Positions 23,775 to 34,216 of a stretch of 64,000 nucleotides of DNA are shown one piece after another. The stretch comes from Prostheceraeus crozeri (lineage: Eukaryota > Platyhelminthes > Polycladida > Euryleptidae). Below the pieces are notes generated by a model. That model was not told where the DNA came from, did not search any database, and saw only the letters and a program-made list of their open reading frames with translations. Every line of letters begins with the position of its first letter. Within the stretch, counting starts at the first letter, position 1. The translations under genes and the position numbers were made by a program. The DNA lies in the NCBI GenBank assembly GCA_907163375.1, contig CAJQUW010000506.1, forward strand, positions 186,001 to 250,000, written 5' to 3'.

Positions 23775-24540
23775 CTGCACCCCTACGGAAATCAAGGAGG
23801 TGGGATTGGCTACAATTTAAGTCAGTCATCAGCTAGCAGCACATTGGAATCATCCTACGATAGCCAAGTTGATGAAACTTTGGACGCTCTTCAACATGCA
23901 TCTACACCCCAATTAATTCCTGCAATTTCACATGCACCATCATCAACATCTCCTATTTCAAATTCGCCGATTAGTAATCACAATTCACAGCCAAGTGTTC
24001 TTCATCCATCTCCTCAACTTCTTCATCCCCTTTCAACATCTCCACGTTCAACCCTGAGTAGTCCAGCAGGTTCTTTTAATCTTACGCACGAAACCGCTCC
24101 ACCGCTAAAGAACGTCGTCCTCGGTGGTGTTAACCCTATCAGTGTATCTGTAGCAAATTCAACTCAGCCACATTTGTCAGTCAGCCCTCATGACCAAATC
24201 CAATCCCACGAATTAGCGCATCACAATCGCCATTCCCAATCACTCATTCCTCCTCATCTATCGACTCCACATCACTCTCAACAGTCTCATATTCCTCAAC
24301 TTCCACAGCACAGTCAACATCCTCAGCAGGTGATGCATCATCAACCACAACATTTTCAATCCAATTTACCTCCGCACCCGCCCCGACTTGAGCATCATCA
24401 ATCTGGTAACATGCCTTACATGCGACCTCCAATGCATTCAGTGGATGACAATCCATCTAATGGTCAATTCATAAGTAATGATATGGATCTCAGTGCCTCA
24501 TTTCGCAGTCTATATAAAGCTGTCTTCGATTCATCTCAGC
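23775..24540 (+). CDS. FOXJ2/3: Exon of FOXJ2/FOXJ3-like factor, low-complexity activation region
   Basis: A 766-bp exon between tttgaatttcag and gtaagt, entering in phase 0 (following the 18,664 donor) and leaving in phase 1. It encodes a Ser/Pro/His/Gln-rich stretch (many SP, HPS and QHSQHPQQ runs) and ends with MDLSASFRSLYKAVFDSS, which closely resembles a conserved block of FOXJ2/FOXJ3 downstream of the forkhead domain. Such regions act in transcriptional activation. The match of this block and the phase agreement are the reasons for joining it to the forkhead exon. The C-terminal exons are not identified downstream in this window. Confidence 0.75.
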
Positions 24541-26135
24541 GTAAGTAAATCGTATCTACTTAATTTTAAAGCACATTTATTTTTTGCACTTTCTGTGGAT
24601 TCTTTTCTTCCAAATTTTGAAATTTGTCTATAACTTGTTCGAATTGAGTCAACCAATCGGTACACCACAAAACTGGAAACTGAGATATCTTCTATCCACA
24701 TACAACAGTTTACATAAATCTGATGAGATACCGAATGAAAGAAAACGTACGTAGTCGTTATCTTGTGATCATGGGGAGGACGTGAGTCATACCTCTCAAG
24801 TGTCTCCACCACATTTAAGCTCTAATCTGCCGTTAAAAAGCAAAGCGACGTATTTCGGAATATCATGGTATTGAGAAAACTGAAGTCAAAGTTAAGTTTG
24901 ATATTTCATCATTCTACGTAAGCCTTTAAAATCTCTAACTTTTGATCTTTCAATTAAACAGCAGAACAACATATTTCGAAATACGCTTGAGCCATGAGAC
25001 ATTCTTCAAAGGCAAAGCGACGTAATTCGAAATACGCTTGAGCCATGAGACATTGTTCAAAGGCAAAACAACGTAATTCAATGTACGCTTGAATCGTGAC
25101 GCTTTCTTCAACGGCAGAACAACGTGTTTAGAAAAGAATCAAATTAATACGGACCTCGACTATTCAACCGCACTGATATTTCGAGACACTATGTTTATTA
25201 GGACTATTAAAAAATCAAGTACGTATCACAATTCAGTCCTTGCATTTTCAGTAGTAGGCTACCTATCTACGCAACGCATTGCGTGGACTGTATCGTTATA
25301 GTGCGGGTAGGCTATCGATATTATACTAAAGTATGATATATTGATTGCCATCATTATAAGCATGTTCGTATGAGGAAATAACATTTAGGTATTTGCTAAT
25401 AACTTGATTTTAATATTATCTTATCAATTTTAATATTGCTTTTATGTAGAGGCAGATGTTTATGTCGTGTTTTATTAACTGGCTGCGGTCATCATAGAAA
25501 TGAATTCGAAGGCGAACTTTAAGCCTATATCTCCAATTCTTTTACTATTTTCATTTGGCATAGGCCCTAGGCCTACTTAGGTAATTCATAACAATTTCAC
25601 ATTGTCAACATGTTAAGAAATGAAATTCTCAGTAGGGTCTATTTCTAATAGACGAAACTCTAGTGCTTTAGCCTTATATTTTAAAATAACGTGTGCGTGT
25701 CTAATCTTCATCTGCAGCATATATGTATCATATGTATTGAGATTTTTGTAAACATCGATAGATGATTCAATTTCACTAGTCTATAAGTTTGACTGCTTTA
25801 GCCCGTAGGCTATAAATATGCAAGTACCATCAAGTGATGCTTTCAAAATCTAGGTATGATTGATATAATGTACTGTATATCGCCGTCCATTCTTTCCGAC
25901 TTGATTTCATTGGCTGTCAAATACTGCCAGCTTCTCACTTTATAGCCTTGACGTCTCCGTTTGACGGTACGCAGGTCTACCAGTTTAGTGCGTAATGTTG
26001 TGCTAAGGAGCTATCCGTGTATATAGTGCAATATAATGCTGTTTCGACTGCATGCAGCATCTTCGTCGTCAAACCAATCATATTTCTCCTTAACCACTGA
26101 ACTAAGATGGCTCAAGTAAAAATACTTTGACTGGG
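24541..26135 (+). other. Downstream intron of the FOXJ-like gene, with a 51-bp tandem repeat
   Basis: Starts with gtaagtaaa. Contains about three copies of a 51-bp repeat at 24,957-25,130 (anchor tacgcttgagccatgag at 24,981 and 25,032, diverged at 25,083), with a partial earlier copy near 24,838 (gcaaagcgacgtatttcgg). The rest is A/T-rich without coding signal. Confidence 0.6.
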
Positions 26136-26139
26136 TATT

Positions 26140-26322
26140 ATGAAAGAATTAAAAAATCGGGAAGAAAAACCGGCTTCAAGCTTTAAAAATCGAGTGCAGT
26201 ATCTTCATTCTGGTGACAGCTCTTCATCCATTTCTGCACTGATCTGTGGTGTGCCACAGAGTCCAGTCCTCGGGCCGGCGCTTTGTGTTATGGAGTTGTG
26301 TAATTTCATACTTGATTTTTAA
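26140..26322 (+). pseudogene. LINE reverse-transcriptase relic (motif 4 region)
   Basis: A 60-codon frame contains HSGDSSSSISALICGVPQSP followed by VLGPALCVM, an eroded form of the GVPQGSVLGPxLF motif of non-LTR reverse transcriptases. No YxDD follows, so it is an isolated fossil fragment. It is not an exon of the FOXJ gene. Confidence 0.5.
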
Positions 26323-27366
26323 GATACTGTGCTCTGTCCGAAGATCTCTTACGTTCGCAGAAGATTAATTACGGCATATTATTTTGTGCATCTCTTGGAT
26401 ATATTTAACTTCTGGATGATTCCAGAGAACTTCCTGGATGATGTATGTAATTTTATTATTATTTTATTGGTGACATCTTCAGTAAAATATCATGATTCCT
26501 GATTGAGTCCTTATCTTGTACAAAAATGCCGATTTCCAATAAGTTTTGCTGATGAAAGCAACACAATTGACTTGACTTCATGTGTTTAAACCCGACCGCT
26601 TTTTTCGAGTCCTTATCATTTGTATTTGTTTTGTTTTGTTTGTACCCATGTATAGATTATACATTTCCTCTAGTAGGTCAATCTCTGATCGGTTGATTTT
26701 TTTGCAGGGTTCATTAGATATCGTAGTTGCTTCGAAGGCTTGACATGTTCTTCAAATAAGTTTTTCGATACAATGTGTTTCCCTAGATAGATGTAGGCTC
26801 CAAGTCCATAACTTTTTAGGTACTTGATTTATTGCCTTCTTCATATGCGCACTAATCATATTTATTCCAATATAAATTGTTTTCGCACAAAATTCATGCA
26901 GTAGTTTCAGAAGCTCGACTTACATAGTCTATGAAACGAACAACCAATCGATAGGCATACCGATGGGCAGTACTGCAGCGCAACATACATTTATCTTATT
27001 ATGCCCGATGCAATCAGGCCTTTTACGATGGATGGACTACTTCCTAGCATTTCGGATATTTTGTAATCCACAGACTAAGACTCATGAATTCTACGTGTAT
27101 GCAGGCCTACTTCTCAAATAGACAGTGTCTGGCCGTGAATGTTGAAAAAATCAACTTTAAGGCATTGTGTACGTATGCTACCATGATGTCCCATAACATT
27201 AATTCCGCAACTTGACTTCGTGGGGGAGGGGGCTACCCTTCTACTTACTACTTGCCGGACAAAATCCTTATTATCCCATAAAATCCTTATAATAATCCCT
27301 ATACATCCTTATTATAAAGCCCTATAATATCCTTATAAATCCTACTTATACTTGCCGATCCCAGAC
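26323..27366. other. Non-coding spacer with an ATCCTTATAA-type simple repeat
   Basis: No gene. From about 27,250 to 27,350 the sequence is a degenerate repeat of atccttataa/atccctataa flanked on both sides by acttgccg. It directly abuts the left inverted repeat of the viral element. Confidence 0.5.
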
Positions 27367-30334
27367 TGGTTGCATATCTGCATCACCGACCTGTATTCCG
27401 TTGCTGCCTCAGGTAGAGCGAAGAGGAGTTGCTGCCAGTTTTTGATGAAATAGCACCAAGTCTCGAGATAAATTGTCTTGTAGATTCTCCCATGCCACCG
27501 AATGCTTCCAATGAAATAAACAGGAAGAAGAAATTCGTTTTCAAGTCGTGATACATCTTTGTCTTCCTACATTCAACCTCATTTGCCACGGATGAGGAAC
27601 CGCTCGTAGAAATAGCATTCCACGATGTGGCCAATGGCTGATCACTCACGTCCCACGCGTGTAGCTTGCCACAAGTCCATGCTACATTGGTGATGCCATC
27701 GAGTTTGGCATTGCTGTGGCGAAGGCCGGTAGGTTCCAAGACAGTTGGCATTTGGATAGAATGGAAGTCCCTATCAAATAACGTCGTTCATCAGCTGATT
27801 GCGCAGATGGCGTCAATCAAGTGTAGGCCGATGTTGAAGGAATAACGTTGAGCCAATCACCAGAATCGATAGCTTTGCAAGCATAGATCCGAGCGCGGAT
27901 CAGATGACAGCAAAAGAAGCTATACGATATGTTAGCGGATGGAATCTGTCAATGTTGTTTGTCTAATGAATATGCTAAGTGGCTTCACCAACGAGGGAAA
28001 TTGAGATTCCCAGTGTAAAAGTGCGGAGGAAAATGAAGCATTAGAATGCAAATTCCAAACATTTGAAGTAAGTCTACAAGTAAGATCAGTAGAGTGTGTC
28101 GAAAATTAAGATGCAGACACAGCAATATCAACAGAAGAGCTGATGCCAAAACCATTTACTTTCGTTGGAAGAGAGATTTGAATATTCTCTGATTTACTGA
28201 GTTTTAGGTTGAGAATAGATACGAGAGCATTGTAGAAGGTCTATCCCTGAATCGGTAGCTGAAGCAGCGGTAGAAGTATTGTATTTCAGATCATATAATT
28301 GTGGATGAAGACAAATTATGAAATGTTGTATTCCATTGAGTATTATAGGCGGATTAAGAAAATGGCGATAACAAATTCAAGTGAAGAAATATAATCTTCC
28401 ATGTGTAGTCTTGGGCATAGTGTGTATAGGTCGAAGTAGTGATCCCCTGACAAAATCAAGTGCAAAATGTGCAACGATGAGTCATCCCCCCCTCTGGAGA
28501 GCGAAAGGAGATGGCCAAGGATGTGTTGGGAGGAATGGGTCCGAGCGGAGGAAAGCGTTCCCTCCCCCCCCCTCTAGAGAGAGGAAGGCAGGAAGGAGGA
28601 GTTCTCCTGTGAGGTAAGGGTAGGAATCTAGGAGCGCCAAGAGTTAGAAAAAGGTAGGTTTTGGACGTTTTGGGATGAGAAAGGCCATATTTCGGCCAGA
28701 AGGAGGGTTCGGATGGGAAAACGGAGGGCAGATTCGGATTCACGTGAAATTTTGGGTTAGGGAGGTTGTTTCCAGCTCAATGCCAGAAAAAGTTCTGACC
28801 CCCCCTCTGGACGAGACTTCCAACTTTGGTTCTATAGATGGTAGAAAGTCGTGCAATAGCTCGTTTGAAAGCTAAGAGTGAGACGAATTCAGTGGACGAC
28901 ACGGCGTGTCTCTACGCTCGTTCGTTGAGGTGTGAGAGTGACTTTAAGATTTTTGCCCATCACCGAAAAAACGACAGTTAGAATTTTTATGAAAATGGCT
29001 CTAGCAGGTGAACGAAGCCTCGGATGGGAAAACTGAGACCAATTTGGAATCAGCGTGCAATTCTGCATCTAGAGGGTGAGTTTCAAGTGAATCGGAGAGA
29101 AAAAGTCGAAAATTTTCTTCACACTGGATCTCAACACGGGATTTTTTCGTGAAAATGTTAAATTGTAGCCTACTTTGGTGGCGACTCTCTCAGGACTGGA
29201 AGTGAATGAAGAGCTTGGGTTTCTTTTAGGGGCAAGACCGCACTTTGTTCTCTAGGATCCTATCTTTTCAGATGTGTGGAAGGTTTCGTTTCCAAATGAG
29301 AGCATGTTTAAAATCGAATTTTTGCGCATTTTCCAAGATTTTGCAACCTTTGAAAAAACGACAGAATTTTTTCAACTCGGCTTCTGGTAATCGTAGAGAG
29401 TCGAGGGATGTCTTAAATGAAAGGCGAGAGCGAGAAAACGTGACTGTCAAAATTTGAAGTCAATCGGAGCACTAGAACCGGAGATAGAAGTGTTTAAAGT
29501 TTTGGATGATTGAGATTACGTCATCAGCTGATCGCCACAAACTATATAAGCTGGGAACCGAATGAGACATTTCATTAAGACGAGAGAGATTGTCAAAGGT
29601 AGGTCGTCTCTCCGAAGCTCCGATGATAGCATCGGAAATTTCATTGCTGATATCAGCTAAGGCGTCAGACCTAAAGGTTAGCCAGGAGATGGCCTTAGTC
29701 TCCAGGCCATAAAAGACTCCAAAATTTTAAAGGCTTGTAACTTTGCTTCTACAAGTCTTTTTGACTTGATTCAAAAAAGATTCGATAGCTATTGATCAGA
29801 CTTATATATGCAGACTACTTATAAAATGTCATAAGTAGTACTAAATGCTGAAAAATTTAAATTCATTATTTTTGGAGGTTTTCTGGGGTTTTCGACCCTG
29901 CTGAAGTCAACTAAAGGATGTGTCATGATGTCTGAGCCAGTCTTTACATGATACAAGCGGCTTTTCACTGAAAGCGAGCATGGCACGGAGAGTTTTGCTG
30001 TAATATTCCAATGACAGGGTGTTCCTTCGGGACGGCGGATGATGCCGTAGTGATAAGTGTGGCAAGGGAGTGTGTCATATTTTAGACCGAAACCTCTGGG
30101 GCAACTCATGTTGGGCATTTGACACAGTTCTCAACGTAGCACTTTGAACGCCAATCGGTTGAGTCTTAGCTATCTTGTCATGGGTGGCTACTAAACATCT
30201 CCATTGCAAAACGCTTGTGAATCACGACTTGCTATCCCTCTTTACGGCTTACTATCAAGCTGGTCAAGGCAACGACTTGGGATGTTTCCTCTTGTAAATA
30301 ACTCCACCGGTTTTTATGTCAAAATCGGGGCCAA
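27367..30334. repeat. Left long inverted repeat of the Polinton-like element
   Basis: 27,367-28,882 is an inverted copy of 51,074-52,588 (about 1.5 kb, few differences in the parts I compared), and 30,168-30,334 is an inverted copy of 50,696-50,862. The 1.29 kb between these two blocks on the left has no counterpart on the right, where only ~0.2 kb lies between them. That left insert contains degenerate internal repeats (phrases such as cggatgggaaaac at 28,710 and 29,017). Purine-rich and C-rich runs are common. The outer edge shows no 6-bp target duplication with the right edge. Confidence 0.8.
27383..27751 (-). pseudogene. Retroelement-like ORF fragment in left inverted repeat
   Basis: A 122-codon frame with DGITNVAWTCGKLHAWDV and FISLEAFGGMGESTRQFI. 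Short open frames with a G(I/V)T(D/N)VPWTCG...WD and a later P(V/L)..ET.G..G phrase are widespread in invertebrate genomes and belong to the tail of retroelement-type proteins (recollection; the exact superfamily is uncertain). It is duplicated in inverted orientation at 52,204-52,659. The left copy is cut off at the repeat edge near 27,367, while on the right homology seems to run further. No catalytic residues are evident. Confidence 0.35.
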
Positions 30335-30470
30335 CAGTTAGTGTAGTCAGAAAGTTTATCAAGTTGTGCATAAGTTTTACTGCGACACAGGTTGATAAAG
30401 TGATAATGTAGTCTTCATCTAAATTAGAATCATTCTGATTGGTTTTTGAGGAATTCATTGTTGAAAAACA

Positions 30471-30477
30471 TATAAAA
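30471..30477 (+). promoter_or_regulatory. TATA box of the leftmost viral gene
   Basis: TATAAAA 39 bp before the ATG at 30,516, in a context free of other ATGs. It suggests a short leader, as for the other TATA boxes in the element. Confidence 0.6.
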
Positions 30478-30515
30478 GTCAGAAAATTGAAACACTTCTC
30501 ATTCTCATCTATCTC

Positions 30516-30767
30516 ATGATGGAAGGTACATCTCCCGCCTTAGAGATCTTCAACAAAATCTTTGAAGTGGTTGACGAGTGGGATGAAGAGTGCGATCTGA
30601 AGGAGACTTGTGATAAAGGAAAGATTGTGCAAGCTGTGTGGAGTAATGGTGATTTTACACCAAAAACAACGCGCGTGAGAAGAGCGCCCGATGCCCCAAA
30701 ACGACCAAGGTGCTACAAAGTCTACAATGACTTAAAGGTTATTCCGCTTGACTTTTCCTCGCTATAA
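30516..30767 (+). CDS. Small acidic/basic viral protein, early-type position
   Basis: An 83-residue protein just inside the left inverted repeat. Preceded by TATAAAA at 30,471 and followed by AATAAA at 30,789-30,794, so it forms a complete short transcription unit. The N-terminal half is acidic (VVDEWDEECDLKE); the C-terminal half has TTRVRRAPDAPKRPRCYKVY, a basic proline-containing stretch. I do not recognise the family. Its place at the element edge, transcribed inward, is like an early gene. An ATG one codon after the first could equally be the start. Confidence 0.6.
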   Translation: MMEGTSPALEIFNKIFEVVDEWDEECDLKETCDKGKIVQAVWSNGDFTPKTTRVRRAPDAPKRPRCYKVYNDLKVIPLDFSSL

Positions 30768-30794
30768 AGTATATGTGCTTCAATTATAAATAAA

Positions 30795-31316
30795 TCTGCA
30801 TGCTACATGTCTTTGTTTTGCAATGTGTTTATCTAGAAATGGGAATAAATGGAGGAAATTAGATATGGGGTTAGTTAACACATTTATTATCGGTCTACTT
30901 TTCTATCAAAAGGGATCGCACCATTAGAGAAGATAGAAAATGATTTTGTATACGTGTGATGTAAGAGTGACCTCCCATTTCATCCCTTCATCATTTAGCC
31001 TCAATGATAGAGACAAGCAGAACTCATGGCTCATTCTCAGATAACGTTGCTTCTGTTGATTCACCTAAAATCATTTTTCATATGTTGAATGATTTCTAGT
31101 AACTATGTTAAGTGTCTAGATGATAGGATAACTAACAACAGCTCCCAATCGACTATATGCTTACTCGATGATCATTTCGAAGCCATGTAGTTTATATGAA
31201 GGAAAAACAACACTGTCATGATGCACATTTATTAAAAAGAAATAAAAGCAATACGCTTTGTCATAAGACGGTACATTACGTCTACCAAGTCAAACTCTTC
31301 TTGATTGCGGGGCTGA
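30795..31316. other. Spacer between early-type genes
   Basis: No coding frame. It contains cctcccatttcatcccttca at 30,971, nearly repeated at 43,833. An inverted AATAAA (TTTATT at about 31,229) could end the minus-strand gene that stops at 31,317. Confidence 0.5.
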
Positions 31317-31562
31317 CTAGAAGGAGAGAAGAGGTCTAGCCAGCCAAGGTCTAACGTCCTTTGGAGACACACTCAGGAAGGCAGCCCTGATTGTATCAGT
31401 ACTGTCCTCTTCATTGCTCACTATTTCATCGTCGGAAATGATGATGATGGTTTCCTCATCCAACTGTAGCAGCTCGACCTCACCATCGTAAATAGTTTTC
31501 ACTTGCCTCTTGCGTGGGGCATTGGGCATGAGTAGGGCATAGGTATTCGGTGGTGTATTCAT
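31317..31562 (-). CDS. Small viral protein with SUMO-interaction-like motif
   Basis: An 81-residue protein starting 40 bp downstream of a minus-strand TATA box (31,601-31,607). Its middle reads EETIIIISDDEIVSNEE: four hydrophobic residues followed by acidic and serine residues, the pattern of a SUMO-interacting motif. A basic patch (RKRQVK) precedes it. It is otherwise unrecognised. It is transcribed divergently from the small plus-strand gene at 31,720. A SUMO-binding protein would fit manipulation of host nuclear bodies, but this is inference from one motif. Confidence 0.55.
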   Translation of the reverse strand: MNTPPNTYALLMPNAPRKRQVKTIYDGEVELLQLDEETIIIISDDEIVSNEEDSTDTIRAAFLSVSPKDVRPWLARPLLSF

Positions 31563-31600
31563 TTTAATGATATTATGAGGAAATGGTCATTGCACCGCAC

Positions 31601-31688
31601 TTATATAGATTCTCTCTCTCCCTACTTCGCGCTCTCTCATTGGACGACAGCCATTCATCAATCACAATGCATCATTTTCATATATAAA
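31601..31688. promoter_or_regulatory. Divergent promoter with two TATA boxes
   Basis: TATATAA on the minus strand at 31,601-31,607 serves the gene starting at 31,562. TATATAAA on the plus strand at 31,681-31,688 serves the gene starting at 31,720. Both boxes lie about 40 bp from the start codons, leaving very short leaders. The 73 bp between them is a compact bidirectional promoter. Confidence 0.65.
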
Positions 31689-31719
31689 GAAGAGTGTCTT
31701 GCATTTCACTATCATAGTC

Positions 31720-31899
31720 ATGTCCGATACAGAGGAAACATTCACACCTCTTGCTAGCTCAACTCCTACGAAGAAGGAAGTTGAGGGAAAGTTTCAACAA
31801 AAAGAGGAAGAGATACAAATGATTGAAGGCTGCAAGCACCTCACTCTACAAACGGTTGAGAGTGAGCCTTTCTTAAACGAGGTTGACTTTCAGGAGTGA
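31720..31899 (+). CDS. Small acidic viral protein
   Basis: A 59-residue frame beginning MSDTEETFTPLASS, rich in Glu, Lys and Thr, without recognisable domains. The start at 31,720 is chosen because the TATA box at 31,681 would place the cap site just upstream; the longer frame starting at 31,699 is less likely. Its 3' end overlaps the end of the 600-residue minus-strand gene by 59 bp, so the two transcripts would be convergent. Confidence 0.45.
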   Translation: MSDTEETFTPLASSTPTKKEVEGKFQQKEEEIQMIEGCKHLTLQTVESEPFLNEVDFQE

Positions 31900-33643
31900 A
31901 AAGCCTTGATGAGACCAGAGAATGTCCCAAACGGTCTTTATGAGACCACGGCCTTAGCGGCCACCTAATCAAGAAAGAAAAGACATTGACTGCGCCACAC
32001 GCAACATACAAATTTAATGATTTGAAGTTATCTGACGAAAATGAAGTGTTAAGACAGTACGACCACCAATGAATAGGATTACCACTATCATCATAGATAC
32101 CAAATTTGCAATGGGATAATCGTGATACATTGACTGGAATGTATACCTTGTTCAGGAACTCCCTGTGCATGGTTACACCAAAGTCGCCACTGTCAATAGG
32201 AATATATCTTAAAAGGGGAACCATTTGACCACCAACTTGTGTTGAATGGATAAAGTTAGTGTAAATGTAAAAGTGATTGATATTCATATCGAGCAAGGAT
32301 GTTGAGCCACAGTACTTCTCGTCGTAGAATATGTCGCGTTTGAATCCTAAAATCTTTGTTAACTCTTTTGAAATGTGAATGACCGTTTTACCATGTACAC
32401 TGATACAGAATGTATTTGCTTTAGGATCATAGTCAAAATGATATGAGTATAGATTTGATACACCCTTGTTCAAGTATGTACAAACATCATAGCCATTGCT
32501 ATGATGCTTTGGAGGTATCGGTAACTTTTCATTTGGCTTCCATGTAAGACTGGGACGTAAAAAAGGGTCTGTGCGTTTGAAATGAAGGGCCATTCGACAA
32601 TCGGATTGCTGTTCAGATGTTATTTTCACATTCCCCCATTCATGGTGTGACCATAAGACGTTTGTATTCAAAGAGAGCAAATCGCGAAATTTAGAATTGA
32701 TATGAACAAATCCAATGTGTGAATGCTCATAATCATTTCGGAAATCAATCCTTGCTTTATTGTGTGCTCGAGTGATGGACATAGATAATCCATTTGTTTC
32801 ATTTACCTGTTTGATCAAGTCATCAACAGTACCAGATTTAAAAAACACAAAGCGCTCATGCATGCGATCAAGGGGAAGTAGGGTAATATTAAATTTTCTC
32901 CTGTGCCAATGTGGATATTTCTTAATCTGCTTTGATACTTTCATGGACACTTGAGCTCTCAAAGGGAAGGCACCACCTCCTTTTACTTCTGAAAATTTTG
33001 TGATAGGTAGAAAGAAACGTGATTTAAGATTCAATATCTTTTGCAGATGTCCACTCACATAAAATCCATGGAAAATAGTAGTCGGTCTCATGTAGAGTGT
33101 AACTTTATGTAGATTTGGATCCATCTGCCAGAACCATAGATCCTTTGCCAAATCATTCATAACATTCAATAGGCGTTGAATTTTCATATAATAGTATGAT
33201 TGCTCTAAACGATGACGGAATGATGGGTTTGTAGGTTGTTTCCATTTCAGTGGTGAAGCATTTTTAGCAATGGGTATGTCTGTATCTGCAGTGATAATTA
33301 AAGTAGGGCCATTTACAATCTCATCAACAGCTCGCTTTCCCCGACGAGTGTTTACTGTAGGAATAGAATTCCACTCTGCTGCATGTTTATTCAAGTTGTA
33401 GGTATGTACTTTATCATTTCGCTCTAGTTTTGGAAAGTACAAGTCTTGATTCGTTGCAGTCCCTAATGTAATCTCTTCATTTGCAATAATTCTTATATTA
33501 TTCACATAGGTCAAATCTTGCAGGGCAACTTCCCAATCACCATTTAAGTCAATCGGCTGTGTTAAATCAGTCTCAAACTCGGCAGCTGTATTTTCATATC
33601 GCTCAGGTTGAGCATTACTGGGAAACACTGCTTTAAACTCCAT
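31841..33643 (-). CDS. Large probable virion protein (penton/fibre-like position)
   Basis: The only long intact viral frame in the element: 600 residues from the ATG at 33,643. The N-terminus contains LNGDWEVALQDLTYVNN, a phrase I associate with large structural proteins of Polinton/Maverick elements (memory, not a search). The middle is rich in aromatic and beta-type sequence, with LWFWQMDPN and FYVSGHLQKILN. The last ~60 residues change in composition and overlap a plus-strand gene, so the natural stop may have been lost. No transmembrane segment or enzyme motif. As the last gene of the late-type minus-strand cluster it is probably a penton, minor capsid or fibre-like component. Confidence 0.55.
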   Translation of the reverse strand: MEFKAVFPSNAQPERYENTAAEFETDLTQPIDLNGDWEVALQDLTYVNNIRIIANEEITLGTATNQDLYFPKLERNDKVHTYNLNKHAAEWNSIPTVNTRRGKRAVDEIVNGPTLIITADTDIPIAKNASPLKWKQPTNPSFRHRLEQSYYYMKIQRLLNVMNDLAKDLWFWQMDPNLHKVTLYMRPTTIFHGFYVSGHLQKILNLKSRFFLPITKFSEVKGGGAFPLRAQVSMKVSKQIKKYPHWHRRKFNITLLPLDRMHERFVFFKSGTVDDLIKQVNETNGLSMSITRAHNKARIDFRNDYEHSHIGFVHINSKFRDLLSLNTNVLWSHHEWGNVKITSEQQSDCRMALHFKRTDPFLRPSLTWKPNEKLPIPPKHHSNGYDVCTYLNKGVSNLYSYHFDYDPKANTFCISVHGKTVIHISKELTKILGFKRDIFYDEKYCGSTSLLDMNINHFYIYTNFIHSTQVGGQMVPLLRYIPIDSGDFGVTMHREFLNKVYIPVNVSRLSHCKFGIYDDSGNPIHWWSYCLNTSFSSDNFKSLNLYVACGAVNVFSFLIRWPLRPWSHKDRLGHSLVSSRLFTPESQPRLRKAHSQPFVE

Positions 33644-33652
33644 GTTAAGGTA

Positions 33653-34216
33653 TCAACATAAAGCGTCGTTTGCTTGGGCGTTATGTCGCATGACATAACG
33701 AACTGCTGCTTTCAATCTGTTCACAGTAGGCACTTTCTGACGTCCTAGGAATTTGGTTAAGAGTGATTGTCCTTTCACATAATGTACTCCCTAAGTATGC
33801 TTGTGCCGCCTTCTTTCATATTTCGATAGTTGATACAACCAAATATTACTTGATATCTTGGTCTTCTACGTTCAAAATCTGTAAGGGTATGAAATATTTC
33901 ACGTTTCATTGATGAGCTCACACGACAGCTATTTTTTGATTCCATTGCAATGCGACGTACAGGATTGATCTAATCGATGCCGCCTACAGGCGATCGACTA
34001 AAGCCATAATCTGTTAACACCATTTCCCACGCATGACCCATTCGCTGACGTAAAATCTGAAGTTTGTAAGCATGATTTTGCCAAGGATCGGCTATGTCGG
34101 AAAGAATTACATCTTCAATAGGTCTTGTTGCATGAATAGGTGATTTGATGAGACGGTGATGATTTGGTGATTTGTCTAAAACTAACCATGATTGCCAAGC
34201 TCTCTTCTCAGTGTCA
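33653..34216 (-). pseudogene. PD-(D/E)XK nuclease (restriction-endonuclease-like) pseudogene
   Basis: Translating the minus strand gives a continuous protein-like reading with one in-frame TAG (33,970-33,972) and one frameshift near 33,785. It stops at 33,653, ten bases before the start of the 600-residue gene. Key stretch: GHAWEMVLTDYGF, then GGID, then RRIAMESKNS. An Asp about ten residues before E-x-K, followed by a hydrophobic strand (RYQVIFGCIN), is the layout of the PD-(D/E)XK active site of type II restriction enzymes. A helical tail with SLLTKFLGRQKVP follows. If right, this element once carried a DNA-cleaving enzyme. No partner methyltransferase is visible. The start codon is unclear; the frame is open back to about 34,216. 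Confidence 0.5.

Noticed and set aside
28381-28875. Open frames on both strands in the left inverted repeat (and their mirror copies at 51,080-51,574)
   Set aside because: They come from G- and C-rich low-complexity sequence, overlap on opposite strands, and have no recognisable domain.
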